A DNA stretch of 64,000 nucleotides, from NCBI GenBank assembly GCA_028023455.1, contig JAQFVV010012418.1, positions 9,047,244 through 9,111,243 on the forward strand. The letters are read 5' to 3'. The notes beneath the pieces were generated by a model. That model searched no databases. It saw only the letters and a list, made by a program, of their open reading frames with translations, and had not been told where the DNA came from. Shown in pieces: positions 10,301 through 22,404 of the stretch. How positions within the stretch are numbered: position 1 is the stretch's first letter; each line of letters opens with the position of its first letter. The stretch comes from Epiperipatus broadwayi. Taxonomy: Eukaryota; Onychophora; Udeonychophora; Euonychophora; Peripatidae. The translations under genes and the position numbers were made by a program.

Positions 10301-12350
10301 ATCTTTAGGGAATTATTGTATTTTAAAATATCATCATTTCATGGATTTTGTCCATGTAAACTTAATAGAAAAAAAGTAACTTAAAGACTGTGGAACTTTT
10401 TGGCTAAAATGTTGATTAGTATACAAGAAAGTTGTATATTTATTTATAAGTATTATTTGTATTATTATTACTACTGTTTTAAATGGTCATATAATGTATA
10501 TATGTAAGAAAACATAAATGATTAACCAGAAGAAAATCTTAATAGATAAATTTAGCTACTTAAACCATTATTATAAAATTTTATTTTATTTATTTTTGTT
10601 TGTTGATAAATGATCAGTAGGCAAATTGGAACAAATTAGCATTTTTTATGTTATATATATATTGCCTATTGGAGATAAATAAATATTTTTTTTGTACTTC
10701 AATAATGTGTAATGTCATGTTATAGTCAAAAACAAAATAGAATATTTTACAATTCACTGATTTAATTATATCGGTGTCAACCCTGCCCAGCAAATTTTTA
10801 AATAGACTAGCAATTAATATTTTTACTATAATGCCATGTTTGATTTTTTTTTTGTGCAATTATTTTTTTTTACATATATTACAAAATTAATTTATATACT
10901 ACATTATAAATATTTAAGCCTTCTAATAATTAAAATAAAAATATATTTTAAATATTTTAAAATTGTGAAAATAAGTATTTAACTGGAAGCTTTACCAATA
11001 ACAAAGGAATACATCATTACCTATTCAAGAAGTTAGAAAAATAAAATATTACATATTAGAATTTTGTTATTAAAAATAATATATTAAGAATTAGTTATCA
11101 AAGAAACAAAAAAAATTGTAACAGTTAATAAATTACTAATTGTTATTATTAATTGTTATTAAAATATTTCACTTATAGTTTTTACAAAAATGATTTTCTT
11201 TTTAGCCTATACTAACTGTTGCACCAATTTGTTTCTTGTAATGTACTTTCTAAGAGCTATTTTTTTAAAAATAAAGTTTTCAAAGGCACACCCCTTCTAG
11301 TGATATAGTTTTTGGTTTAATAATTTTTACAAAAATATTGCATCATAATCATTAACAATCACTGAAAATCATGTTTTTTGTGGCAGAATCTAAAGCATAA
11401 GCCAATCATAAATTGCCACCATCATAGCTTTGTCATAACAATAGAATGTGCTGTCAATCACAGACAATGATCCGTAAAGGTCCATATACTGCTGATATCT
11501 CTTAAATTTTTTTAAAAATACATTAAAAAATGGAAGGTTTATAGAAAGAATTGTTTCCGCCTATCACAGACTGTAATTTAACATATATGCTTTAAATCGA
11601 CAGAAAAGTAGTGATCGCATTGCCTAAAATGTCAAATATGATAGCGCTATCACAGCTTACTTTTGTAAGGGAGTTCAAATTATTAAAGTATATTAATTAA
11701 TGTTTTATAATTAATTCTGTAAATAAAATTATTGTTATTTATTAAATTCAAGTTAATAGTCTTAATTGATTTAGTAGAAAACATGATATAGTAATAATAA
11801 ATTAAAATCTCAATGCAATCATAAACAAAGAAATCTTATTGACAAAATAATATAAATTTTAATGCTTTATTAGAATTCTGTAATTATTAAAGTGAACCTA
11901 ATGTTTTCATGGACATCAACTGGCATTAGTGAAACATAAAAACTAGTTAATAAATTATTGGTATAAATTTTTATATAATTGTCAAACTTAAATAATTTTA
12001 CTCATCCTTTAATACTATTATAAATTTTAATACATAATAATAAAAGTTATTTTATGAATTAATACCAATATAGACTATTATTTAATATATTTGTTATAAA
12101 TTTTCAAATATATTATTTTATGTTGTATATTACAATATGGACATCCAGTCAGGTAGATATTTATTTAATATATAAATATTATTAATAAATTGTAACTTTA
12201 TTCAATGTAGATTATTACTTAAATTTAATCCATTACACATTTTGTTCACTCAATTTCTGTAACTATTAATTTCAACCAGCCCATTTATAAAGTTACAGAT
12301 TTGGTGTTATACTATTTATACTGTTATAAATTTTGATGTCCAAAGTTTAG
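7312..12350. other. AT-rich DNA, nothing recognised over 5 kb
   Basis: No coding exon, RNA gene or bounded transposon was found on either strand. Low-complexity features include a C11 run at about 8299, a (GT)n tract at about 9593-9611, and a small hairpin around 9104-9140 (CCCCTTTTCAAATT and its near-complement). Short ORFs are compositional. Confidence 0.5.
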
Positions 12351-12359
12351 TGCATGCAA

Positions 12360-14000
12360 ATAGTCTCTTTTTCTCACTGCTCATTTTTACTGTTACATTA
12401 TGGACTCCCCACTTTCTTAAATTTTCCCCATTTCACAATCTTCAATTTTACCATTTCCAATTAATTGGTAATATCTTTGATTTTTTTTCCACATAATTTA
12501 ATTTTTTTATTCCTTCCTAATTCTGAAAACTTGTCTAACATCAATTCCACATCTTTTATATTATTCACAAAAAATGCCACATCATTTGCAAAAAAGAGAG
12601 CAACTATATTATGTATTCTTCTACTTCCCAATATCCAATGTCCTTATCTCTATCCTTGATCTTGACATTTTAACTTCCAATTGTCTTTTAGAAACAAAAT
12701 GAAAAATTAAACAGGCAAAATACAGTATTTCCACTCAGTACAAGCCAGAGTAACTAAATGATGCCAGAAGGTTTGTGCATAAAATCCCCATCTAGTGCAT
12801 CTAGTCTGGGGATATTGGATGAGAAGGCATTAGATGGGGATTTTATGCACAAGCCTTCTGGCATTCATTGATTACTCTGGCTTGCACTGAGTGGCAATAC
12901 TGTATGGAGAGTTTTGCCTGTTTAATAACAGTTATAAGCAAGTATAAGAAATGGTAATCATGTGATGTTTATTGGCTTAAAATGACAATTTAAGATGATA
13001 ATGGAGATTCTGTTTTAATCTGATTTTATATATAAATTCCATTGACTCAATTGATATAGAAATTATCTTTATAAAAACTTATTCATTCTTAATAATGCCA
13101 AGTCTATTTCCATATTTTTTAAGATTTTGCCTCAACCTAAGACTTCTATATCTAAAAAGATATAAATAAATTTTTTTTTTTAATTATCTGTAAGTCATTT
13201 TAATTGACTGAGTAACAAATAATTTCATACCTGCCATCCTGAATGAAACTCATTCTGAATCTTTTCCAAGATTGTATAATCTTCTATCTATAAAATATTT
13301 ATTACATATGTAAACATTTTATATACTGTAAAAATTACTGCTTCAGACCACAAAACTATTTATAATTCTAAAATCTTTTCCCTTTCCTTTATAAAATGAT
13401 GCGATTTTCATATTCTTCCATTTATTTGAAGTTTTATAATCCTTAACTTTATTTAAACTTTTTCCTAAACCAATTCTTGCATAACTTTCTATACTTACTA
13501 ATATTTCAGATGTCAAACTATCCAAGATTCTTGATTTTTCTTTTTGTAATTGACTTATTGCTCTATTCAATTTTAAATCTATCACTATCCAACTACTATC
13601 TCTCTAATATATTGGAATTCATTCCCTAACAATTTTCTTTCAAGATTTTATTAGAAATTCATTAAATTTTCCTTATCTTCAATTTCCCCCCTCCATACCA
13701 GTTAAATTATTAAATATAATCCACCTATTTTAATTCTGTTTTAGTTCTTTTTTTAAAAAAAAAAATAATGATCCCACTTAATCTTTACCAATTTACTTTC
13801 CATTTGTTTCTTCACAAGTTCTTATACTCCCTATGCATCTTTTCCCTTTCTGTTACAGTTTCTAAAGCATTTTTAATTCAACTTTTCTTTTTTTAAATTC
13901 TAAATGACCATTTATTTGCAATCTTCAATCTTCTTTATCATATCAATATATTCTTCTTAAGTTTTAAATTCACCACTTCATAAATGCATTCCAAAATATT
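12360..14000 (-). pseudogene. Decayed reverse-transcriptase fragments (non-LTR type)
   Basis: Minus-strand translation with several frame changes gives two blocks. At about 13343-13585 a KSRILDS... and SNKWKNMKI...YKGKGK block resembles the 'DWK...PIYKKG' region that begins many non-LTR RT domains. At about 12460-12660 an AFFVNNIKDVELMLDKFSE-like block resembles the region just after the catalytic (F/Y)xDD motif. The order suits one minus-strand element interrupted by the RzB fragment at 12.7 kb. No clade can be named, and the reading depends on frame switching. Confidence 0.35.
12703..12970. mobile_element. RzB fragment with 5' inversion (hairpin copy)
   Basis: The left half (about 12703-12796) reads like the start of an RzB unit (AAACAGGCAAAA..., CCAGAAGG, CATAAAATCCC). 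The sequence then switches to the opposite strand of the same repeat (CTAGTCTGGGG...TTTTGCCTGTTT) and ends near CATGTGATG. The ribozyme core is deleted. The inverted segment stops at nearly the same repeat position as the inverted segment of the large array. No convincing target-site duplication was found. Confidence 0.75.
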
Positions 14001-14279
14001 AAATCTGTTACATACATACTGAAAGTCTGTGCTCATATACTCTATATTACATATATAGACACAGGCATATAATAAGCCTGTGTTTCAGTTATACATACAG
14101 ATTCATAAACATTTATCACTACTAACTATTTTATATAATTTTATATATTACCTTTTAGGTATTCCTAATTTTGTCAAAAATAATTATAAAATTATTACAT
14201 ACTTTTTCTTTTTCATTGAAAATTTTAATTCTTTTTTATCTTTTCTAGTTCCTCTTTATCAACTAACATGTAAACTCTC

Positions 14280-16215
14280 CATATACTTTTGTAAATTAAT
14301 ACATCATCATCATCATCATCATCAACAACCATTATCAATCCACTGCAGGATGAAGGTCTCTCCAAATTCAATCCATCTTCTCCGATCTTTAGCTTCTTTT
14401 CTCCATATCACCCAAGCATCCATCTATCTCACATATGGTCTCTTTCTGGGTCTTTTACAATCTCTTGGAATCCAGTTTAAGATTTCAATTGACCATTTAT
14501 TATCATCCCTTCTATAGCAATATGTCCAGCCCAACTCCACTTCAGTCTTTTAATTTTTTCAATGAGGTCAGTAACACCTGTTTGTTCTCTTACCCATATA
14601 TTGCATTTTCGATCTCTTCTTGTTACTCCTAACATGCATCTCTCCATACTTCTTTGAGTGGTCTGAAGTCTCTGTATTGCTCTTTTATTAAGTATCCAAG
14701 TCTCAGATACATAAGTAAGAACTGGTAAAACACATTTATTAAAAACCTTCCTTTTCAAACACATAGGCATATTTCCTTTTAGTATCAAGTTATTTCTACC
14801 AAAAGCACTCCAACCAAGTTTAATTTTATGATTAATTTCATCCATTATGTTTCCATCTGCATTAATAATCTGACCAAGGTATTTGTAGTTATTAACTTCT
14901 TCTAACTCATCATAATCAATCTTTATTTTCATATTTTGAGAAAATCCATTAAACATTACTTTAGCCTTTTTAACATTTATCTTTAGTCCTACTTTCCTAC
15001 TCTCATCTGATAACTCCTGCAACATTTCCTGCAGCTCTAAACCATTATTTGCAAAAACAACAATATCATCTGCAAAATCTAAATGATTTAAATAATCTCC
15101 ATTTACTTTCATTCCTTTAGCTTCTCATTTTAATCCACAAAATACTTCTTGCAGTACTGATATAAAAAGTTTTGGAGATATGGAATCACCCTGTCTTACA
15201 CCATTCTCAATGTTGACTTTCCCATTATCATTATGTAATCTAATTGTTGCTATTGCATTTTTATAAATATTATTTAAAATATGACAATATCCTGGATCTA
15301 TACCTTGATGATCCAATGCTTTAATCACTGAAAAAATGTTTATAGAATCAAATGCCTTTTCATAATCTACAAATCCAAAACATAATGGTAATTCATATTC
15401 AATTGTCCTTTCTATAACTTCTCTCAATACCTGGATATGATCTACTGTACTAAAACCACTTTTAAATCCAGCTTGTTCTCTTGGTTGGTGGAAATCCAAT
15501 GTTCTCTGTAGATGAGTTGTAATTATCTTGATAAAAAATTTAAATAAAACTAATAAAATGCTGATAGGTCTATAATTTCTAATATATTCTTCATCACCTT
15601 TTTAAAATATTAATATTGCATTCTTCCAATCATCTAGTACATCTTTATTATTTAGACATTTGATATATAACTCTGCTAAAAAAAATTTTATTTCTTCACC
15701 TGCTTCTTTTAATATATCAATTATAATTCCATCATTACCTGGAGCCTTTACTTTCTTCATAAATTTAATTGCATGTCTCATTTCTTCATTTAAAATTCTG
15801 GGCAATTTGGAAGATATAATGAATATAGGAGGTACTTGTTCTTTATTACTATATAATTCTTGATAGAAGACTTCTACCCATTTCATGATGTCATCTCTCT
15901 TTTTAATAATAAACCCATCTTTTTTTCTTATTGCAGATATAAATTTCCTACCAATACCAAAATGTTGTTTTACATTCTTGAGACTTCTATTCTCTTCTAC
16001 AGCTCTCCTTGCTAAACAGTTATACTTTCTTATATCATTTTCAACTCTTTTTCATACCATTTTACAAAATTTGAGATATTCAATCCTTTTTAATGAATCA
16101 TTTTTGTATATCTTCATATTCCTTCTTTTCTTCATAAATTCTCGTCTCAGTAGAAATTTTATTGGTCAATTGCTACTTTTTTCTACCAGCTATCTTTGTT
16201 GCAATTTTTAAAAGT
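14280..16215 (-). pseudogene. RTE-clade non-LTR retrotransposon, 5'-truncated, RT domain
   Basis: One minus-strand frame runs through RT motifs in order: RRAVEENRSLK and KWVEVFYQELYSN (linker, about 15850-16050), KVKAPGNDGI (about 15740), a destroyed KKGD region with a TAA at 15602, DFHQPREQAGFKSGFSTVDH (about 15440-15499), FVDYEKAFDSI, GVRQGDSISPKLF, a stop near 15125, then NHLDFADDIVVF (catalytic ADD, about 15070) and the downstream KYLGQIINADGN and CVLPVLTYVSETW segments. A frameshift near 14500 moves the C-terminus (NWIPRDCKRPRKR...FGETFILQWIDNGC) into another frame. On the minus strand the 3' end is a short (TGA)n repeat, a hallmark of RTE elements. The apurinic endonuclease domain is missing, so this is a 5'-truncated dead copy. 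Few stops suggest moderate age. Confidence 0.88.
14302..14326. repeat. (ATC)n tail of the RTE element
   Basis: Short CAT/ATC trinucleotide run at the 3' end of the minus-strand RTE copy. RTE elements typically end in a short simple repeat instead of poly(A). Confidence 0.8.
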
Positions 16216-16219
16216 ATAT

Positions 16220-17160
16220 CAGTCATTCAAATCTGAATCAATATATATATTGCTAAATAAACAATAATGAATTAAATCTTTTTTTTCTTTTTAATACTTT
16301 ATATATTATTTAAATTATTGCATGTATTATAGATATTTGCAATTTTTGATTTTAAAATTAAATATTATTTAAACAAATGGCTTATTATTTTTTAACTGGA
16401 AAAAAATCATCTGGAAATTCTCATGTTTTTATCAATCGATAACCTAGACACATACAACAAAAAAGTTAATAATAAATAATATGAGATTTGCTGCAAAGTT
16501 GAAAACCCTAGACAATGCCACATAGAATTTAGATGCAGAGTCATTAAAGATTTGATAAATGAAATTCCTCAGTAAATGTTTCTAAGATTTTATAAAATAA
16601 GACAACATTAATGACAGTAATGAATTCTAAATGAAAATGTAGTCCTGTATTTCAATCAAAATGTATCCTGTAAAGAGCATTAACAGTATAGAGTAAGAAT
16701 ACATGTGTTGAAGATGTGATAAAATAAAAAGATAAAAGTCATTACATATTATAGGTGCATAAAAAAATGTGGTCACTGTACAGATGGTGTAGAAATGGTG
16801 TCAGACAATCCATGAAGGATTGTATAGAAATTATACTGATAAATTCTACTTGATCATGCAAAATAGCCATTGAAGAGTCAAAATGTTGGACAAAAAATAA
16901 TTTAATAAATGTCTCAATAACTTTTAAGTGATTTTGAAAAAAGTTATTCAAGATTATGACTATGATGAAATGTAAACTTTTTTCATCAAAGTTTTTTTTT
17001 TTAAAAAAAATTTATTTAAATGATTTTTGAAAAAAAGCAAACAAGAATGTAATTTTTAATGGCAGTGTTTATTTACATCACAACATCTCTATGCTTTTAT
17101 ATTTATGAAATGCCGTGTCTCTTACTTCATTCCCGAACTAAAGATTATTAATTAAGTTAT
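16220..17160. other. AT-rich DNA, nothing recognised
   Basis: Between the 5' truncation of the RTE copy and the first Tigger-like element. No coding or bounded repeat signal was found. Confidence 0.5.
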
Positions 17161-17167
17161 TAGAATA

Positions 17168-18048
17168 CACCTGGGTCTCGTTTTATGCGGATTATTTTAA
17201 TGCGATTTTGAAGTTATGCGATTCATGTTTCTTTTTAATATCTTTCATATTTCAATATATTTATTAGATATCAAGAAATTAAAATTATTAATAACTTATT
17301 TTGACTTGAAATACTTTTTTTTCTTTTCAAAAATATAATGTTATATTAGCAGCTAATGTGAATATGGCCTGAAGCTGTATTTAGAATCTTAGCTTGTATG
17401 TAAATAACCTACTTATACTAATGAGTAAATAACAATAATAAATTTATACTTACATATAAAAATATCGCAATAAATATTCAAAAATTTTAAACTTTTAAAA
17501 CATATTTTGTTAGATATAACAGAAATAAATATTTTTTTAGATTTTTAAAATAAATAATAACGAAGATTTTATTGATTTTGTAAACTGAAAATAATCTTTC
17601 TAATGATAATGTATAATCTTTTTGTTTTGATTGCCATCTCATTTTTTAATATAGAAACAGAAAACCATTAATATAGCACAAGACTAAAGGTGACACTAGT
17701 TGTACATCATATTATGAATCTGATTTCTTACCAGTTCACAAACGAATGCATATTGTCAAATAGCAGTAATGATTAAAACATGTATGAAAACATGTAAAAT
17801 TAAATACTTAATAAAAAAAAGTTTGTCTTGTATTAATTTTTTTCAAATATTTGAAATTTTTTATTAGTCATAATTTATTTCTTTATTTTTTTAATGTGAA
17901 TTTTAAAGTAATTTTTCCTTGTTGCTTTGCTTTATATGCGATTTCTGAAAATGACAGAACCTATCCCCCATTTTTCAAGGTAATTTAAGTCTATTTTTGT
18001 GCACATTTTCTGAGGAACCTATCTACCGCATAAAACGAGACTCAGGTG
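17168..18048 (+). mobile_element. Pogo/Tigger-like DNA transposon, internally deleted (copy T1)
   Basis: Terminal inverted repeats begin CACCTGGGTCTCGTTTTATG and the right end is its complement with one difference (CACCTGAGTCTC...). TA dinucleotides flank both ends (17166-17167, 18049-18050), the mariner/pogo target. CTCGTTTTAT followed by a GCG resembles vertebrate Tigger termini. Around 17650-17760 a degenerate plus-strand peptide (RKPL...H...SDFLPVHKR) matches the C-terminal remnants in copies T2 and T3. Most of the transposase is missing. Confidence 0.85.
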
Positions 18049-18050
18049 TA

Positions 18051-18455
18051 CTTGCTGAAACTTTTTAAAAAATGATTCCAAGATTGTTTTTCCAACATTA
18101 TTAAAATACCTCTTCCTTTTTGTTGCTATTAATAGATTTCCAATTCTTTCAGATTTTCTTATAATGTTAAACATTTAATGGAATTAGTCTTATAATTCTG
18201 AAACATGATCCAAATGACATTAAAATGCTTGCATTTTGGAAAATAATACCGAAATTCAAATACTTGTTCATATAATCTTAATAATATGGGGCTTATTAAA
18301 GTTTATGATGTAATTCCAAGATGCTAGAATAAATTATGTTATAAGGATATCAAGCGATGGTTAGAACTTAACAAATATACATTATCCATATCTAAATACA
18401 ATATGTAATATTTTGGTAGATATTTTGAGGATAGTGTTAGAAACTAGTCAGAAAA
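18051..18455. other. AT-rich DNA, nothing recognised
   Basis: Between Tigger-like copy T1 and the Ty3/Gypsy LTR. No feature was supported. Confidence 0.5.
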
Positions 18456-18460
18456 AATAT

Positions 18461-20987
18461 TGTGGTGGTACAAATTGACATGTACGAAGCATGCATGAAC
18501 ACTAGCAGGCACTACCAGGCGAAAGCCTGGAACCAGACTAAAGGGAATATCCTCTTTACCATCTTTAGGTCACTGGTCATAAATTATTTTTATCTAGAAA
18601 TCCTACATGCTCCAATAAACCAATTGTTTATGTATGCAAACACCTATCCTATAATAATTTTCTTTATTACTTCCTTTAGTATTGAAAAGATAATAGATGG
18701 ATAACATTTGATAGATATAATTTTTAAATAATTAAATTAATAATTAAATGAAAAAATACATATATACATGTAAGAATTATTATTATTATTTTTTACATTA
18801 AGTTTATTAATCCTACGTTTTCAAAAAATATAATGAAGTTATTCAATCAACATTTAAATCCCTACACCAACAACCTTCTTTCTCCTCACTTAAGATCAAT
18901 TACAACCTGTTATTACCAAACATGAATTCTTACACTAAATAAACCTTATAGACCTGGGTCTCTTTTTGTGCTGATTTTTTTAATGCGATTTTGAAGTTAT
19001 ACAGTTCAAGTTTCTTCTTAATATCTTTTTATGCGCTAAAGAAGTTCATATTTCACTTAAAATTGGGATTTCCCCATTTTATATGCACACATTAAATTTT
19101 ACATACTTTAAATGCCTGTTGGAAAAAGTTTGGCAATAAATTTAGATACCATAGAAGATTTAGAAAAAGATAATGAAACAGAAGTAAAACCTGTTCGTTT
19201 CACAGATTCGGGAAAGTCTTCAACTTTCTAATCAATTGGAAAATCAATTTAATTGTTAATGACACAAATTATGAACTAAATTCCAATGAGAGCTAAGTAT
19301 GTTGTCTGTGTATGTTTATATTTTCTTTTATACATATATATACATGGAGAAACTTTTAGACTGAAAAAAGTTACAAATAAAAATATTTAAGAACTTTTAA
19401 TTTCTACTTAAAAAGAATGTATCTTTAAAAGTTTTTAAATATTTTTACTTGTACCACTTTTTTCTGTCTAAAAGTTTCCCCATGTACATATGTGTATAAA
19501 CGAAAATTTAACCATTAGTCATTATTAACACACTCGCAGAAGTGTGTTACTCATGGAAGTGCATTCTCTAACAGCTAAACATAGTAGTCTGGATATTGCG
19601 AGCTTTATAAACAATTAGTAAAATCATTGTCTCAAAGTTTAATTACCGATTACATTGTCGACAGAAAACCATTAACACAGCACGAGACTGAAGTTGGCGC
19701 TAATTGTATTTCTTCTTGTGATGATTCTGATGTCTTACTAGTTCACAAATGAACCACATGTTGTCAAATAGCGATAATGATTAAAATATGTATAAAAAAA
19801 TGTAAAATATATTACACATAAAAACATTGTTTTAAATGAAATTAAATAGTTAATAAAAAAAGTTTGTCTTATATCAATTTTTTTCAAATATTTGAAATTT
19901 TTTATTAGTCATAGTTTATTTCCTTATTATTTTTTATGCAAATTTTAAAGTAATTTTACTTTGTTGCTTTGGTTTTATGCGATTTTCGAAAATTACACAA
20001 CATATCCCACCTTTTTCAAGGTAAGTTTAACTCTATTTTTTGTGCAATTTTTTAAATGCGGGTTTTCTTTGGAACCTATCTACCGCATGAAAAGAGACCC
20101 AGATGTATATATCAAAACAAAAGGACATTCCCAAGAGATATATGTAATCTGTCCTTTTAAACCAAAGATAGATGAATTGTAATAGAATTCAGGAATGCCG
20201 ATCAGGCAAAACAACACCAAAGAAGATTACTAGCAAGAAAAGTAATTTAACCTAGATGTAGAGATTAATGTGATTCAGATTTGCCCATGAGGAAATACTC
20301 CCTTCGTTCAGAAGGTGTATGGGTGCACATAACAAGATGGTATCTGATAAAGATACCAAATCTCTCTCCCTCTAAGTTTATTTAGAAAATATCACATTAA
20401 TAAAAGACACTTAAATTAAACTTCTATGTTAATGTTCTAACACATAGTCAATCCTACAAGATAGATCGAATCTACTTTCATTAAATTATCTGATAACTTA
20501 ATATTAATAATAGATATACATAAACAATATAATAGTTTTCTAAAGTACATGTTAATTGATATAAATCAATACAATTTATCTAAAGATATACTATTTTATT
20601 CTTTTTGTTTCACTAACATTATTGTTTGTAATATACCACTTTTATCACAATGAGTTCAATTATATTCTAATAGTACAGTTCATATTTATTCAGTTCACAA
20701 TTTAGGCATGATCCATCAGACAAATAACAAAGCACAAGGCAAGTTTTGAGTGACATGCACAAAAACCATTGGCTAGTTTGCAATAATTATTCATGTGGAA
20801 TGGGGGTTGCTGGTAAATGCACATCAGTTGTTACATGCAATAGTTCACTTTCAAAAGTTTGTACTAAAGTTGGAATTATGCCCTCGACCAGCTGGCTGCA
20901 GCATTCTTCCTATCTACACCATACACATTTTTCAGTCGCAGATGTAAAGACGCCCATCTAAAAAGTTCTCAGGAGGAAACATGACCA
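18461..20987 (-). repeat. 3' LTR of the Ty3-like element (interrupted by T2)
   Basis: Shares landmarks with the right LTR in the same order: GTGGTGGT, CTGGAACCAGACT, CATCTTTAGG, CCAATAAACCA, GAAAAGATAAT, then after the T2 insertion CTGTCCTTTTAAACCAAAGA, TTTATTTAGAAAATATCA and AGGAAACATGA. Divergence is substantial, so the insertion is old. Confidence 0.75.
18951..20105 (+). mobile_element. Pogo/Tigger-like DNA transposon, internally deleted (copy T2)
   Basis: Ends are related to copies T1 and T3 (GACCTGGGTCTC at left, GAGACCCAGATG at right), with TA on both sides. The interior keeps two plus-strand transposase remnants: a KDNETEVKPV-like segment near 19165-19200 and a C-terminal segment near 19600-19760 reading DRKPLTQHETEVGANCISSC. 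It lies within the left LTR of the Ty3-like element, whose homology resumes immediately after it, so T2 is younger than that element. Confidence 0.82.
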
Positions 20988-20989
20988 CA

Positions 20990-21720
20990 AGTCCAAATAA
21001 TCTTATACAGTCCTTCATAAAAGGTAAATAACTTTTTATATTGATTCAAACTAGGTTTACTCACAGGTTTATTTTTAACGAACATCCAATCACTTATGTG
21101 AAAGGGAGGGATTACTGGCCTACCCCTCCTTTTTCGAATCTCAGCCACTTTTTAAAGTCTTCCCCAAACAACCATTCTATCTGAATGCACATTTATAATA
21201 TTAGACTGGAGCAGGAATCTACATTTAAGTAGCGAAGACACTAGTATCCTGTGATGTTGCTCTGGGGCCAGACCAGTAGATTCATGATGGGTCCAGTTAA
21301 TCATTGATAACTCTGAACAGCATATTAAACAATTGTTTATGGTTTATATCAAGCTGAGCTCAAATAACAAGCTTAATTCCTTCATTACTCTTTAAGTAAA
21401 GATTAGATTGTGGGTTTTTAATTGAGGTCAGGACATGTTTAATTTTTTCCTTGCTCAGCCACTTGTTCCACTCTTTTAAGATGAATGGAGTTTCTTGGTC
21501 ATTGAGAATAGCTAATGGTTTACCCAGTTGGGGAAACTGTTTAGTTTTTAAAATGATTGGTACTCTTAGTATCCGCCTTACATAATGGATAAGCCTGGAT
21601 AAACTTTGAGAATACATCATAAGTAACTAACAAGAATTTGTACTGCCTAAAAAGAAAGTTCATGGTCCATAGAAATTGATGGCAAGTAATTCATTAGGAT
21701 TATTTGGCAATATGGTCTGG
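20990..21720 (-). pseudogene. Ty3-like integrase core and C-terminal region
   Basis: Minus-strand frames contain VFSKL..VYPL, GKPLAILNDQETPF (the 'SDNGTQF'-type second catalytic block), KHVLTSIKNPQSNL (the region before the third catalytic residue) and, nearer 21000-21300, a VINWTHHESTG...ELH-like block and a KRRGRP...FHISDWMFVK-like C-terminal block. The order is integrase core then C-terminus, next to the 3' LTR. Stops and frame changes occur throughout; it cannot encode an active enzyme. Confidence 0.72.
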
Positions 21721-22404
21721 AGCTACTGGTATAATTTTGATTGGAAGGTTTCTTCCTATGCTGACAACATTAAAGAATGAATATAATGAGCCCATTATAC
21801 ATATATGACCAATAATATCATCGATGTAACAAGTTTTCTACTTTATATGAACCATAATGCCTGATGTATCTGATGAACATAATTAATCTCCCCTGCAACA
21901 TCTGTGGGATAAATTTCCAACTATTGCTATGCTTTTTAAATTGGTAAGCTAAAAGACCATTAATGATTTGATACCTACTCTTCTTTCACTCCAATCTCTA
22001 TTGAGCACGGTGATTAATAAGCAGTGCCATGACAAAGCATTGCATCTCCATAAACAGGATCAGTTTCTTGAAAATAGGATAACCTCTGTATATCCCTCTA
22101 TAGATTTATTTGTACTCAATGCCATAGTAGTTAGCTGGGCTCTATAGGGATGAATATTGGAAACTATTTCTCAATGGATTGTGGCTTAAAATGTCAGTTA
22201 CATTATTCCCGGGCAATATATGACCTGGTAATTAAATTTTTGCAAGAATAAACTCTACCTAATCAAATGATTATTTGACAAGAACCCCGATTTAAAACTC
22301 CAGACATCTATGGTCATTAATGACAATCTCAGACCCAGGCAATGTGTTTTAGATCACCAAAAGCCCATACAATTGCTAGTCTCTCTGGGTTGCATAAAAT
22401 TTGA

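Noticed and set aside
14059-14082. CACAGGC...GCCTGTG hairpin as a regulatory element or terminator
   Set aside because: An isolated 8-9 bp stem in AT-rich DNA with no transcript context; such hairpins arise by chance.
14080-14632. Plus-strand ORFs of 65-145 residues
   Set aside because: They lie antisense to the RTE element and its simple-repeat tail (the His run comes from (CAT)n); no similarity is recognisable.
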